Of a stretch of 64,000 bases of DNA, positions 34,930 to 51,121 are shown one piece after another (position 1 is the stretch's first letter; each line of letters begins with the position of its first letter). The translations under genes were made by a program, and so were the position numbers. The notes below the pieces were generated by a model. It had not been told where the DNA came from and ran no database searches. It worked only from the letters and a program-made list of their open reading frames with translations. The stretch covers positions 10,341,599 to 10,405,598 of the forward strand of contig NC_049980.1 in NCBI RefSeq assembly GCF_000003815.2. Reading direction: 5' to 3'. This stretch comes from Branchiostoma floridae (Eukaryota > Chordata > Leptocardii > Amphioxiformes > Branchiostomatidae).

Positions 34930-36374
34930 TTCAACAGCACCGAAGTTAAGACATAGAAATTGAGACACCTGAGAGACACGTAATTTTGGTGCCCTTATAT
35001 TGGAGGTGGGCAAAATAGAGACACTGCGTACCAGGGTACACTTGTTGACATTGCGTGACGTTGTAACTTATCTACAGCATGACTTGCAAAGTTTTTCCCC
35101 TTTCGCGCTATTTCAATATGTCGCACCAAACTATTCTTATGTTACTTGTTCTTTAACGCTTTCATGCTTTAGTAACTTAGTACTATTCATTTCTGTAAGC
35201 GTTTTAATAAGGATAAGGATCTGAGGTTGTTGTTTTTCCTTGATATTTATGTTCACAGCGCATTGTTCCGTATCGGAAACCTGTATTGCATCATCTGACA
35301 AGTTCCCTGAAATACAATTGCATCATCCCAGACCAACAGTGTCATACCATAGACCTCGTGTTTCTGGGTGTAATTTGTGTCCCACCGGTGATATCCGGAT
35401 TTTGTCATTTTTAAAAGACAACGACAGTCATTGGTCATACCTCCCACGTTTAAAACATTTCCGCTTTCTGGGCAAAGACGTCGACTAGGCGACTTGCCCA
35501 ACCGGTCGTCAAGACATGATGCATATATGAATATATGATAATTGTAGGAAAAACAAAATCTTGAATTGGTTGTAACGTTACCAAACACAAAAGGCTCATG
35601 ATGAAATTTGTTATCCCCAAAATGGATGTATATCTATAATCTTTGATAATATGTTTCTATAGCTTTATAGGATCTATTTGTATATAACACACATACATGT
35701 ATGGTGTGCTTGGTACTAATGATAGGCTAAGCAGAGAGTCACTGAATGCTATAATGCATTGTGTAACTCCGCCATTGTGTCACTCACAGCGCTCTTCACG
35801 GTGTTTGAACTTCATGAATGTCTCACATGTATTTTTAGGTACCAGTTGTCTGGTCTGTCCACTGTACACCATGACTGCAAACATACTGACTACTTGTACT
35901 GATACTTTCCGTGACACTTACTGCGTGGGGAAAAACTCCAAGTGCAATATTTGACAAACAAACGCATGCCTCGCCTTTGTTTGTACTTAGGCCATGTTAC
36001 AAGATACAAAATGACTTAAATGGGTATCGCAGTGTTGCCACTGAATAAAGACCAATTTACAAAGTTCTGTGATATGACAGGCGCGCAGCACGTGACGATA
36101 ACAGCACATATGTTTCCATGGCCTTCCCATGTTTTGCAGGGAAGTTGTAGGTGAATGTCGTGAAACAATATTTACTCCACGGTGATGAGAATGTGAAGGG
36201 AACACGGTTCATAGGTAACAAGCAAAGCGTTTCATGCATTCATTTACACCACTCTGACACACTCAGGGCCAGTAGCAAAACTAAGGCAACATTTCTCTTG
36301 GTTACTAAGAAATTAGAAACATTGTCGAATTTGTCGGATATATTTCTAAACTTTTGAATTGCGGACATCAACAG
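34930..36374. other. Upstream region of the carboxypeptidase gene
   Basis: No exon, repeat end or RNA gene recognised. It presumably contains the promoter, but no TATA box is convincing. Confidence 0.35.
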
Positions 36375-42023
<5,649 letters not shown>

Positions 42024-42192
42024 AAAAATTGATGTGGTCCAATGGCATTGTTTGGAAATATTTCCATATAGAATCTATTGACTAGGTACAGTACATGTAT
42101 TTTTAATTGTCGAATATCTATTTTTCTTGTATGGTCTGCACATTCAATGCAAATGAGTTCGTTTTACCGACATAGTCGGATCACTTCCTTGT

Positions 42193-42198
42193 AATAAA
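42193..42198 (+). terminator. Poly(A) signal of the carboxypeptidase gene
   Basis: AATAAA 170 bp after the stop codon. A second (CCAATAAAGAAAG) is at about 42496. Confidence 0.6.
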
Positions 42199-42338
42199 TG
42201 CTCCCTGTTACATTCATTGAACAAAATAGCACTGACAAAGAATAGACTATAATGAATATGAAGTGTCTATGGTTGCTACACTAGTAAGCTATTCCTTTGA
42301 ATAATGGCCCAAGGCGCCTCCGGATTTTAACTTCTTTT

Positions 42339-42396
42339 AGCAAGTTGGTCATAACAATTAAGCATTAAAATGCTTAATTGTTATGACCAACTTGCT
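42339..42396. repeat. Perfect 28-bp inverted repeat with 2-nt loop
   Basis: Arms 42339-42366 and 42369-42396 are exact complements around AA. It is downstream of the carboxypeptidase poly(A) signal. Confidence 0.9.
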
Positions 42397-42828
42397 TTAA
42401 TCACTCTAGTTGGCAATTTGCCTTTTGTTTTGTGGCTTTTAAAGTTTTGCTTACGATGAAAAGGCTAGGTCTTCAAAGGGCCAGAAAGGTTTCCAATAAA
42501 GAAAGAATTCTAAACGAATGCATGAAACTGGCGTTTATTTCTAATCAAGATCTCAAAGTATCAAGAGGATCAGCGTGCTTCATGGTGTCTTGAGTAAACA
42601 TTTAGGTACATGTAATGTTACTTAGAGGAAAAGAATGTAGGTAGAGGAGAAAAACGCATCACTAACTTGTTAAGTTCATTTTGCATATTATGCCATGTAA
42701 CGTTATCATAAGAAGAACAACAAAACTCAACTTAAGATATTGTTAACATCGATCAACCCTCATAATTTCAGTGGGTGCCACCAATACATGTAATGGCATG
42801 AAACGTTTAGTTTGTTTTCGTGACCTAG

Positions 42829-43501
42829 ACCCCGTTCACACTCAAAAAAATGAAGCGGCTTCAACGTCGAAGCCGCTTCAACGGGCAAGCCGCTTCAAAA
42901 AAATTACGTTCACACTCATTTCAGACAATCCGATTAATCGCACACAATTCCGTACCTGAACTTCAGGTACTTTTTTACAACATTGTTTGTAGGTTTTCTC
43001 AAACCCACTCTTAATAGTCTTATATCATGATCCAGAGAGAAAGATGTTCAAAGATATGCTTGTTTTTTGTGATTTTTTTTTAGCTTGCTGTGTTTCCTCT
43101 CTCTTCGCGTGATAAAAAGCTTTGTTTGCTTCCCATTCCGCTTGCCTTGACTCTACAGCGTTTTTTTTCTTTCCAGACATTATCATTGGGCACAAAAATC
43201 AGTAACGTGAGCAAACCTGTCAATGTGGCGTGTGTTTCTGCTACCGATACCTGGATATATAACCTCCAACAGGGGGCAAATCGGAAATTTGCATAGAATC
43301 TATCCCGCGTTGCGTTCACACTCGCGATTTCAGCCAAGCGGCTTGTTCACAAGTGTCTCAAACTACCTCCCAGGGATGGATTGCAAACGAGCCGGATCGG
43401 TGAAAATCCAAGCCGCTTGGAGCGTTCACGCTCAAGAAAACGATCCGGATCAAGCGGCTTCCACGTTGAAGCCGCTTCATTTTTTTGAGTGTGAACGGGG
43501 T
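42829..43501. mobile_element. 673-bp element with ACCCCGTTCACAC ends and CCTAG target repeat
   Basis: ACCCCGTTCACACTCAAAAA at the left is inverted at the right, with pairing continuing through GAAGCGGCTTCAACGT. The sequence CCTAG is at 42824-42828 and again at 43502-43506. The interior repeats AAGCCGCTT words. Non-coding. Confidence 0.8.
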
Positions 43502-43904
43502 CCTAGATAAGTTTAGCTAGTTTCCCCGAAATCAGGTCTTTCCTTAAGATGCAGGGGATTTGTAAACTTTCTTAATCAATTATGTAAATAAGTACCTGAT
43601 GAACATAATTAGTATTTCATTATATAAATGAAACGCTGTCATATATGAAGCCAACAAAACTCAACTGAAGGTATTGTTAACATCAACTCTCATAATTTTA
43701 CCGAGTGCCACTAATATACACCACATAAATAAACAGAAATGATTGATATGCTACTATCATGTCCTGCTGATATATCTGCCTATGTCGGTCAATTTATATA
43801 TAACTCATTTAAGAAACGAGACAATATTATACTGTCCTGAACCAGCACATAATGCTAGCCTGATTGTCAATACTTTATACCATGTGTAAAATAGATTAGT
43901 TTCC

Positions 43905-44021
43905 TAGATTTTTAGATACTAGTAACTCATGTAGTAACTGTTCTGTATGTATGTATTGTATGTACAAGTTGCCATACACTGTATCCTGTACAGGTGTCAT
44001 GCAATAAAGTTCTTCTTCTTC
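43905..44021 (+). repeat. Probable retroposon 3' tail
   Basis: GCAATAAAGTTCTTCTTCTT ends a short block, a signal plus TTC-repeat tail typical of non-LTR retroposon 3' ends. Confidence 0.45.
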
Positions 44022-44778
44022 CGTCATGTGGTGGTATCATGGCACCTGGCGGTATTTAATATGTGAGTTGATCTAAGTCCGAGCAAGGAGTTTTAAAATC
44101 TTCTTGGTCGGAATATTTCCCTTGTTGGAAGGAAGTACAGTGAAAATCTTGCATTGATTGGTCGCAAGCGAATTACGAAACACTATCCTCCATCTACAAC
44201 GTAAAACGTTATCTAACGTTACTAACAAGAACGTATTTAACAAATGAAACACATTTTATCAGTCTGTGTACCCACTATGAAACCGAAAGAAACATATTTC
44301 AAACAGTTGTCACTATTTCACCAAGCTTTTAACACCTAAGTGATCACCAAAAGACTATATTTCTACTAAAAGTACAAAATACCACCATCATACAGATCGT
44401 GGGACAGTTCATTAACCACTGCCTTCAAAGAAGAAGCCAAACCCGACAATAGTATCCATAGTATTACGTATCAAGTTGATTAGACACTAGTTTTATGTAT
44501 CACACTATCTAACGTTAACGTTACTTCTCTTAGTTCTTGAGACTGTATATGCAATGAGCCCTCGGGCATGATTTTGCAAATAAAAGTTCAATTTAACTTA
44601 GATCATGTAACTACAAGTCAAGTGTGACAGTCGTTACATATTAACCGTAAAACTGAAGTCGTTTGAAAGTTTTCTGCATTGATTGTCACGTCACTAGTGT
44701 TTTGCATGCAGGTCAGTGCTGAATCGCTAGGTGTCGACAGGGTCAACTGGGGATCACCAGCTTACCTACGCCAGCAAA
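44022..44778. other. Upstream region of locus D
   Basis: No extra first exon is recognised here, unlike loci A and C. TTTTGCATGCAG at 44700-44711 looks like a splice acceptor and could mark an upstream non-coding exon. Confidence 0.35.
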
Positions 44779-46962
44779 ATGTCTACACCGGAGAAACCTG
44801 TAGATCTCTGCAAACTGTCGGCTGCCAATGCCTCAAAAATGTCCCACTTGTCTCGGGACAAGTTTTACTATGCCCTGAAGACCGGGGACCTTCCAACCGT
44901 GAAAATGCTGGTCAAATTCGGCGAGAGTGTGGACGCCAAACTCGACATGAAGTTCAAGAATGTTCTAGAGGAGGAACAGTTGACGTTTGAGCAGTACATC
45001 GAAAGGGCAGTTGAAAGAGGTAATTGGAAGTCATACTGTAGGCGATTAATGTATTTTATAAACGTATAACTCTTCTTGTTCAAATACGGTGAGCTGTCAT
45101 GCTTGGAAATACTAGTTTTATGTGAACTAGGTGACGTGTTATTATTTTGGTGTGCTGCCCCCCTCCCACCTCTAAATTTGGAAGTAGGGGCCTTTTTTGG
45201 CGACGCTATAGGTGCGAGCCTGTTAATCTACTACTAGTGTAGGGGAGCAAAGTATGAGACACACACTCTGTACTTGCCTGGTCAGAACTGAGATGTGGAC
45301 AGACTAGGGTCTGTCCCTTTATTGAAGCCTTATCAGAAACATATGTGGGGTGGCCCTGTCATAGGACCACCAGTGGTCATCTTCCTGTTTTCTCAGTCTT
45401 ACATCCATTATGGATTCCATATGTACTTCAAATACTAGTAACTATATTCCCAATTGTAGGAATTGAAGAAAAAATGTAATGTCTGTAAATTCTGTGCATG
45501 TTGCATTAACATCTTTGTATCTGGAAGTACAATGGGTCTGAATTCAAGTTGGTCCATTGGATATCTGTTGGGAGAACTGTCTGAATCCTGACATTTGCCT
45601 AATGTTACCAGTATTGTCTATGTGAAACTGAAGGTATTTTCCTTGGGGAGGATTCTATGTTTACATTTCATCACCAATTGATAAATGACTAATACATTTG
45701 CATGTCCCACTAGTACCTTTATCTGGCTAAACACATGTGACAAGTTTGAAATTAAACTATATAGAATGGCCATGGTGTCAGTTTAAAGATGTCTCATCAT
45801 AGTTGAAACATGAAAGAATCTTAAAATTGGAGCAGACACTTAAGTACCAGATCCTTAATGTTCATGTCTCTTTGTACCTCCCACAGGTTTCTACTCGGTG
45901 ACCTCAGCCCGAGAGATCACCACACCCCTGCAGCTCGCCGCAACAAACGGGCACAGCGACATCGTAGAGTACCTCCTGGCCCAGGGTGCAGAGGTCGACT
46001 TTGCACCAAAAGAATGGACGACGCCCCTTTCCTCCGCGTGTGAGAACGGACATGCGCAGTGTGCCAAGCTGTTGGTAGAGTATGGAGCTGACGTAGAGTA
46101 CTACAACAAGAGTGGGCTGTATCCTATACACCTGTGCAAGAAGGGTGACTACCTGGGGTGTGCCCGAGCACTGCTGGAGCACGGAGCCAATCCGAATGCG
46201 CGTACCGAGGACAAGAACAGTAGCACCGCCCTCCACATCGCGGCCGAGCTGGGCTATGCCGACCTGGTTGAGCTGCTGTGTAGTCGCGGTGCGGACCCAA
46301 ACCTGAAGGATACGGAGAAGGAGACCCCCATGACGGTCGCGTGCTATTTCACGACGGGCGAGAGGAAGTTTTACGACACGGTGGCAAACTTGATCAAGGG
46401 AGGTGCGGATCTGCAGGAGACAGACAACGACCATCTGACGCCGCTGCACACCATCTGCCGCAGGGGGGATCACAACATTGTCAGACTTCTGATCGAAAGT
46501 GGATCAGAGCTCAACTCCAGAGACTGGTACGGCAAGACGCCGATCTGTCACGCGCTGGAGTCCACCATGTACCGAAGAGAAGCCGGGAGACCGGAAGTGT
46601 GCGTACAGCTGCTCCTGAACAATGGCGCCTGGCCGGTCAATCCGAAGACTCTCTTCAAGGTGTTTGAGCTGTGCGGGAGAGCCATTCCTAGCATCGAAGT
46701 CCTCCTGAACTGTTATGGCACCTTGGAAGCAGACAGTAAGTGGAAGAAGGTGCTCCCAAGGGATGTGTTTGAGGAGAACCAGAGTTTCTACGAGGCCGTG
46801 TTCGGGTTGGGAAAGTCCCCGCCTACTCTACAGCATACGTGCAGGACTGTGGTCCGTACACTTCTAGGGGCACGATGTGAGAGGGTCATCTCGGAGCTGT
46901 CAGTGGCACCTAGGTTGAAAAGATACCTGTTGTTAGAGCCTGGTGAGGGAGGGCTTCATTGA
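44779..46962 (+). CDS. Ankyrin-repeat/SOCS-box protein, locus D
   Basis: Exons 44779-45019 and 45887-46962 (TGA) join in phase 1 at a Gly codon and give 438 residues. The first exon carries the shared cap (SRDKFYYALKTGDLPTVKML, then VDAKLDMKFKN). ATG at 44839 (MSHLSRDKFYYALK) is an alternative start closer to the paralogues. The single body exon has about seven ankyrin repeats (TPLQLAATNGHSDIVEYLL, TPLSSACENGHAQCAKLLV, ALHIAAELGYADLVELL, TPLHTICRRGDHNIVRLL) and a SOCS box: LQHTCRTVVRTLLG, then LSVAPRLKRYLLLEP, with Ala at the Cul5-box core proline. High third-position GC sets it apart from its AT-rich flanks. Like C it has no body introns. Expected role: substrate adaptor of an Elongin B/C-Cullin E3 ligase. 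Confidence 0.86.
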
Positions 46963-47065
46963 CTTTCTACTACCACAGCATCAAGGATTTCTGGTGTATA
47001 GTTTTATAATTATTCATGCCCGATGTAAGTCATTTTTCATAGTGCTGTCATAAATCTGCTGTTTC

Positions 47066-47071
47066 AATAAA
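47066..47071 (+). terminator. Poly(A) signal of locus D
   Basis: AATAAA about 100 bp after the stop, followed by T-rich sequence. Confidence 0.65.
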
Positions 47072-47879
47072 ATTCTAGTTCATTTCAGTTTTTCAGTTAT
47101 CTATGACATAATTCATTATCACATATATTCTAAAAATGTCTGAAATTGTCGTCTTAACATGATTCACATCCCAGTGTCAATGGTGTTATCTAGAGGACCA
47201 GAAAAAGAAGTGGTATTGTATGTGACATTGCCTGTATTTATTTACACTATCAGTTGCCGGCTCTATTGATTGGTGGGTTATCAAGCTGTTAAATAACTGA
47301 GAAAAAAACCCATGGTCTGTTGTAGGAAGTCCCTTCAGCACCAAGGGCAGATCCTTCACTGTACATAAAAATTGGTACTTGTATATTTCTGTGAAAAATA
47401 ATGAGAGATACATTTTGGTAAATAGTGAGGTACAGTGGTCATGTTTGGCATGTGTTGCTACTAGATAATCATTGGAGCAAGAATATAGACATTATTAAAG
47501 ATTTAATTGCGATGATTTGTCATGAATTTTATTGCTACACATGAAAATACTTAGCAACAATCAGAAATTAACACATTGTTGATTTCTTCACATCCATAAG
47601 CCAACTCTATAAGGTTTCCTTTCATTTTTTTTTAAATTCTCACTTGCACTTGTCGATTTACCAGTCTTTATGAAATGGTACATGTGGTGATTCAATTTTG
47701 CGTTAGAGAGGAAATTGAGTGTTCACGGTGGTTGTCAGTGATCACATACTGTACAGCAATGGAACCACCGCTAGTTCCTAATAAAAGTCGTATTCAAGTG
47801 GTGCAACCACCTCAAAGACTTAAGAATTGCAGTAAATGTTAATGTTACAACCATACCATGATCAAATGAAATGCAGCAA
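47072..47879. other. Intergenic, nothing recognised
   Basis: AT-rich sequence with no exon-like stretch or clear repeat ends. Confidence 0.4.
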
Positions 47880-48070
47880 TTGCATGGTCGGGTTCTTTTA
47901 CATACTACTACTTGGGGTGTGGCTCTCTCCAAACACGGGACCTCCATTTAACATCCTATCCGAGGGACGGAAAGTCCCAAGGGCACAAGATTGTTAGCAT
48001 GGCAGGGTTCGAACTCGTGACCTCTTGGATCTGAGCCCAATGAACTGAGCACCGATTACGTCACGCGATC
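47880..48070 (-). mobile_element. tRNA-derived SINE
   Basis: Read on the minus strand from about 48069, the sequence has an A-box-like GTGACGTAATCGG and a B-box-like GAGTTCGAACCC about 50 bp later, as in a tRNA-type Pol III promoter. It is followed by a non-tRNA body (TTAAATGGAGGTCCCGTG, GAGAGCCACACCCC, AAAGAACCCGACC). That body resembles SINEs widespread in marine invertebrates. It is not a working tRNA gene: the arms do not fold fully. Confidence 0.75.
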
Positions 48071-48141
48071 TCACAAGTATAGAATTGAAGGCCATGACCT
48101 TCAATACCAATCAAGTCTGGAGTGAAAATACTTTCGTGCAA

Positions 48142-48558
48142 CGGGACGAAAAAAAACAAGATGTGTAAAAACCAAGATGACTACACTTTTAAAATAGACA
48201 CCATAAATGTCGTAACAAGATTTGAAGTGACAAAACGTTGCATCACAACTAACAAGATATCCATTCCTGTATTAAAGAAGTGAACTAGTGTAGTAAAAGT
48301 GATGCTAGTGTGCCACACTGGTATCACTTGCTAAGTTGGCAACTACATTCATGGCTTCCAACTATCCAACAATTTTCACTTCTGCAACTATAGTTATGGC
48401 TACCTCGAGGTCCCTAGTGTCACTTCTAACGTTACAAGTATAATTATTAGGCTATTTTGGTCTATCTGACCATCCCCGAAGAGGAAAAATGATATTTTTT
48501 CTGAAACCAAGCGAAAATTAATCAATATGTCATCCATAAAATTTACTTGCTGTGGCAT
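48142..48558. mobile_element. Decayed copy of the 14141-14670 MITE
   Basis: It shares AAAGAAGTGAACTAG, GGTATCACTT, TGGCTACCTCG and the right end ATAAAATTTACTTGCTGTGG with the intact copy. The left inverted end is missing. Confidence 0.75.
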
Positions 48559-49573
48559 AAGATACATATTGAAAGAAACAAGTGAAAGTTATATAAGTAA
48601 AGTGTGTATATATACTTCGAATGCTTGCACATATGAAGACAAGTCTTGAAATCGATGAGATGAAATTCAAAACGAATTTAACAAGTTATCATATATACAC
48701 GTAAAAGGAAAACTGCACATCATTTTTAAGTAGGTTTGATACATAGATAATGTTCAGCTTGTACATGTCGCTGTGTTATTTTTGAGATCCAATATCGTTC
48801 CGTAACCACTTCTGAAACATATTGAAATTAACGCCAAGACTGACATGATCACCGAAGTAATAAAACTCATTGTCATTACATTAGATTAGTCCATTTGGAA
48901 GATTGTTGGGGGGAACCAATTTTCACGGCGGAGTAAATATCTTAGCAGGGCCGTGAAAATCGTCGTATCGCTCCTCAACCATTTCGCAAACATGTTTTAA
49001 AAGATTCCTGTGTCTGCTAGACAAAGAATCGGTTGATTATCGAAGAATTGGAACCAAGATAAATTAGTTTGCCCCTTTCTTTTTTGTCCAGTTTGGATTA
49101 CCTCACAGTGTCCTGAGTACGAGATGCCGGGGCATCCAAGATGGTGGTCCGACCAAAACAAAAAGACGTCGGGTACTATTGAGAATCGCATTTTTGCTCT
49201 CCCACTGTAGTGGCTTCATATACGTGGATATCACTTGCAGTCGAGGAAGGCGGCACCTGTTGTGGACTTCTAAGATATATCTGGTTGACTTTATTGTCAA
49301 AAGGGCTCGTAATACCGTCACCAGGATTTTCGTCATTTCAAGGGAAATTTGAAGAAGAATCTTCATGAATGACATGATAGGACAACACAGGCCGCCTGGT
49401 GCTACACAAACGTCTGAGGTGGGTGGTTTCCTCGTTGCAATTTGTTAGATATCAATAGTATTATCTCCTAACTTATTGTGACGTTAACGTTGATAATAAC
49501 GTTCGTTATATACAGTTCAGTCAGGTGTTCCTGACAAGCTGGAAAGTTCGTTTCCGTTGATGAAGTATGTGAC
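48559..49573. other. Intergenic, nothing recognised
   Basis: No gene or clear repeat boundary seen on either strand. Confidence 0.35.
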
Positions 49574-50345
49574 GTAATTAATGTGCTGACGAATGGTAAA
49601 GCGGTATGTGATGCTGATTACGTTATAGCGGAGCACCTGAAGTATGCAGGTCCCCGGCTGACTGTATTATCGTCATTGTTGTTTTTCAGCTGTGCTCCGA
49701 TACGATTTTGTTTCAATTAAAAATTTAGGCTACTTATCATTGAATCTCATTACAATCATTACGAAAAAAAAATCACAATATCACTAACAGAGACAGCTAC
49801 AGCCCGATAGGGGTTTCCACTCCGATCTGTTATCCGATCTGTTGAGTGCTCGAAAGATTGCTTTTACGGCGCCTAGATGAATTTTTACATACATTTCCAG
49901 ACTGTTTCTCTGTTGACAAAAATACCAGTTCGTCTCTATTTGATGAAGGCATGAAGCGTGTCATGTACACATTGTTCTGGCGATGTATAGTTGCGTCCAA
50001 TTGTGGTCACAATATGCAACGTAGCTTGGGCGCTATTCGCAAACCACGAGTAGCTTACAACAGTGCCTGCATGATTTTGTTCGGTTATACAACGAGTGCA
50101 AGTGCTAAATGTTTGTTTTATGGAGCAGATGCTTTTGAAGCTAGGAGAAGAAAATTCACACCTCATCCGGTTATTCTATTCAGATACGTTCAATCACAAC
50201 ACATTCTGGAGACATTAAAACAGCATTATCCTCAAACACACTGGCTAATCCAACTCTACATTTACTGTATACGTTTCGGTATTTATATTCTTGTCTTGTG
50301 TTTTCACATTTATTGTTTTCCTTTGATATGGACCAAGTCCTGAAA
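49574..50345 (+). pseudogene. Internally deleted LINE (reverse transcriptase remnant)
   Basis: From 49574 the frame reads LTNGKAVCDADYVIAEHLK, then YAGPRL, an N-terminal motif of non-LTR reverse transcriptases (usual form NGKA.G.D.I..EHLKYAG), and stops by about 49731. From 49846 a second open stretch to TGA at 50341-50343 contains RVAYNSACMILFGYTTSASA, matching the thumb-region motif RVAYN.A...L.G....SAS of the same protein class. The region between them, which should hold the catalytic YADD box and several hundred codons, is absent. A dead, internally deleted LINE of RTE, CR1 or a related clade; the clade is not determined. Confidence 0.72.
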
Positions 50346-50514
50346 TAAAGCTGAGATAATAATACGTTAGCTATCTAACGTTATCTGTATTCAGATATCT
50401 ACATTTAACGGTGCTTCAGATAATTAACTTTCTGGTTTACCTTATAAAGATTAAATACACTATATATGTTACATCATAGGGAAATATTTTCAAGTTCACC
50501 CAAATTCCAGTCAG

Positions 50515-50741
50515 ATTTTCAGGAGGACCAATTCTCACAGCCCATCTCAAGTGTTTGGTCCGCCAGTGAAAACTGGTTTCTCCTTACTCTCCAAGTAGAG
50601 GTTGGTGGGAAAATCCGTGACGTTTTCCTTTCATCTGTTTTTTCCCACCACCGGTGGGAAGGCCGATCGAAAAAAAACGGTGAAAGGAAAAGGTCACGAT
50701 TTTCCACACCAACTTCTGCTAGAATAGTTCCTCCTAAAAAT
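50515..50741. mobile_element. Fold-back MITE
   Basis: The outer ends ATTTTCAGGAGGA and TCCTCCTAAAAAT pair. Inside, about 50-bp arms (TTTTCCTTTCA, GGTTGGTG, GGGAAAATC) are inverted around CCACCACCGGTGG. No coding function is credible. Confidence 0.7.
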
Positions 50742-51121
50742 ATTCCAAATGGGGGATCTAAGTCATAACAATCAGTCTTATAACTCAGAAATCATTCTTG
50801 ACATTGTGATTCATGATGTTTAACGCATAACACAGTATTTAGGGGCGACCGCGTGGTCAAAAGTAGATCGGGAACAAAATACTGCGTCGCAGTCCTTGAA
50901 AGGCCATAAAATTTTTCTGTGCACGTCAGCGAGTCGGAAACTGTGGTGGATACTAGAGGAATAGTTTTTTAGAATTTTTTATAACTGTATAATTTGGGTT
51001 ACATTGTTAAGCCAAGTAGAATTTCGCGGACGAATCCTATTCCCGCTACTTCCGTCTGTCGACTGCAGTATATTGACCTCCGCTGGGGGTCATTTAAAGT
51101 GTTTTTTCTGGGAAAACGAGC

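Noticed and set aside
42339-42396. microRNA precursor
   Set aside because: A 2-nt loop and perfect pairing are unsuitable for normal miRNA processing.
45904-46473. 189-codon minus-strand frame in locus D
   Set aside because: An antisense shadow of the GC-rich ankyrin exon.
47880-48070. Functional tRNA gene
   Set aside because: Box-like motifs are present but the cloverleaf does not fold, and a SINE body follows.
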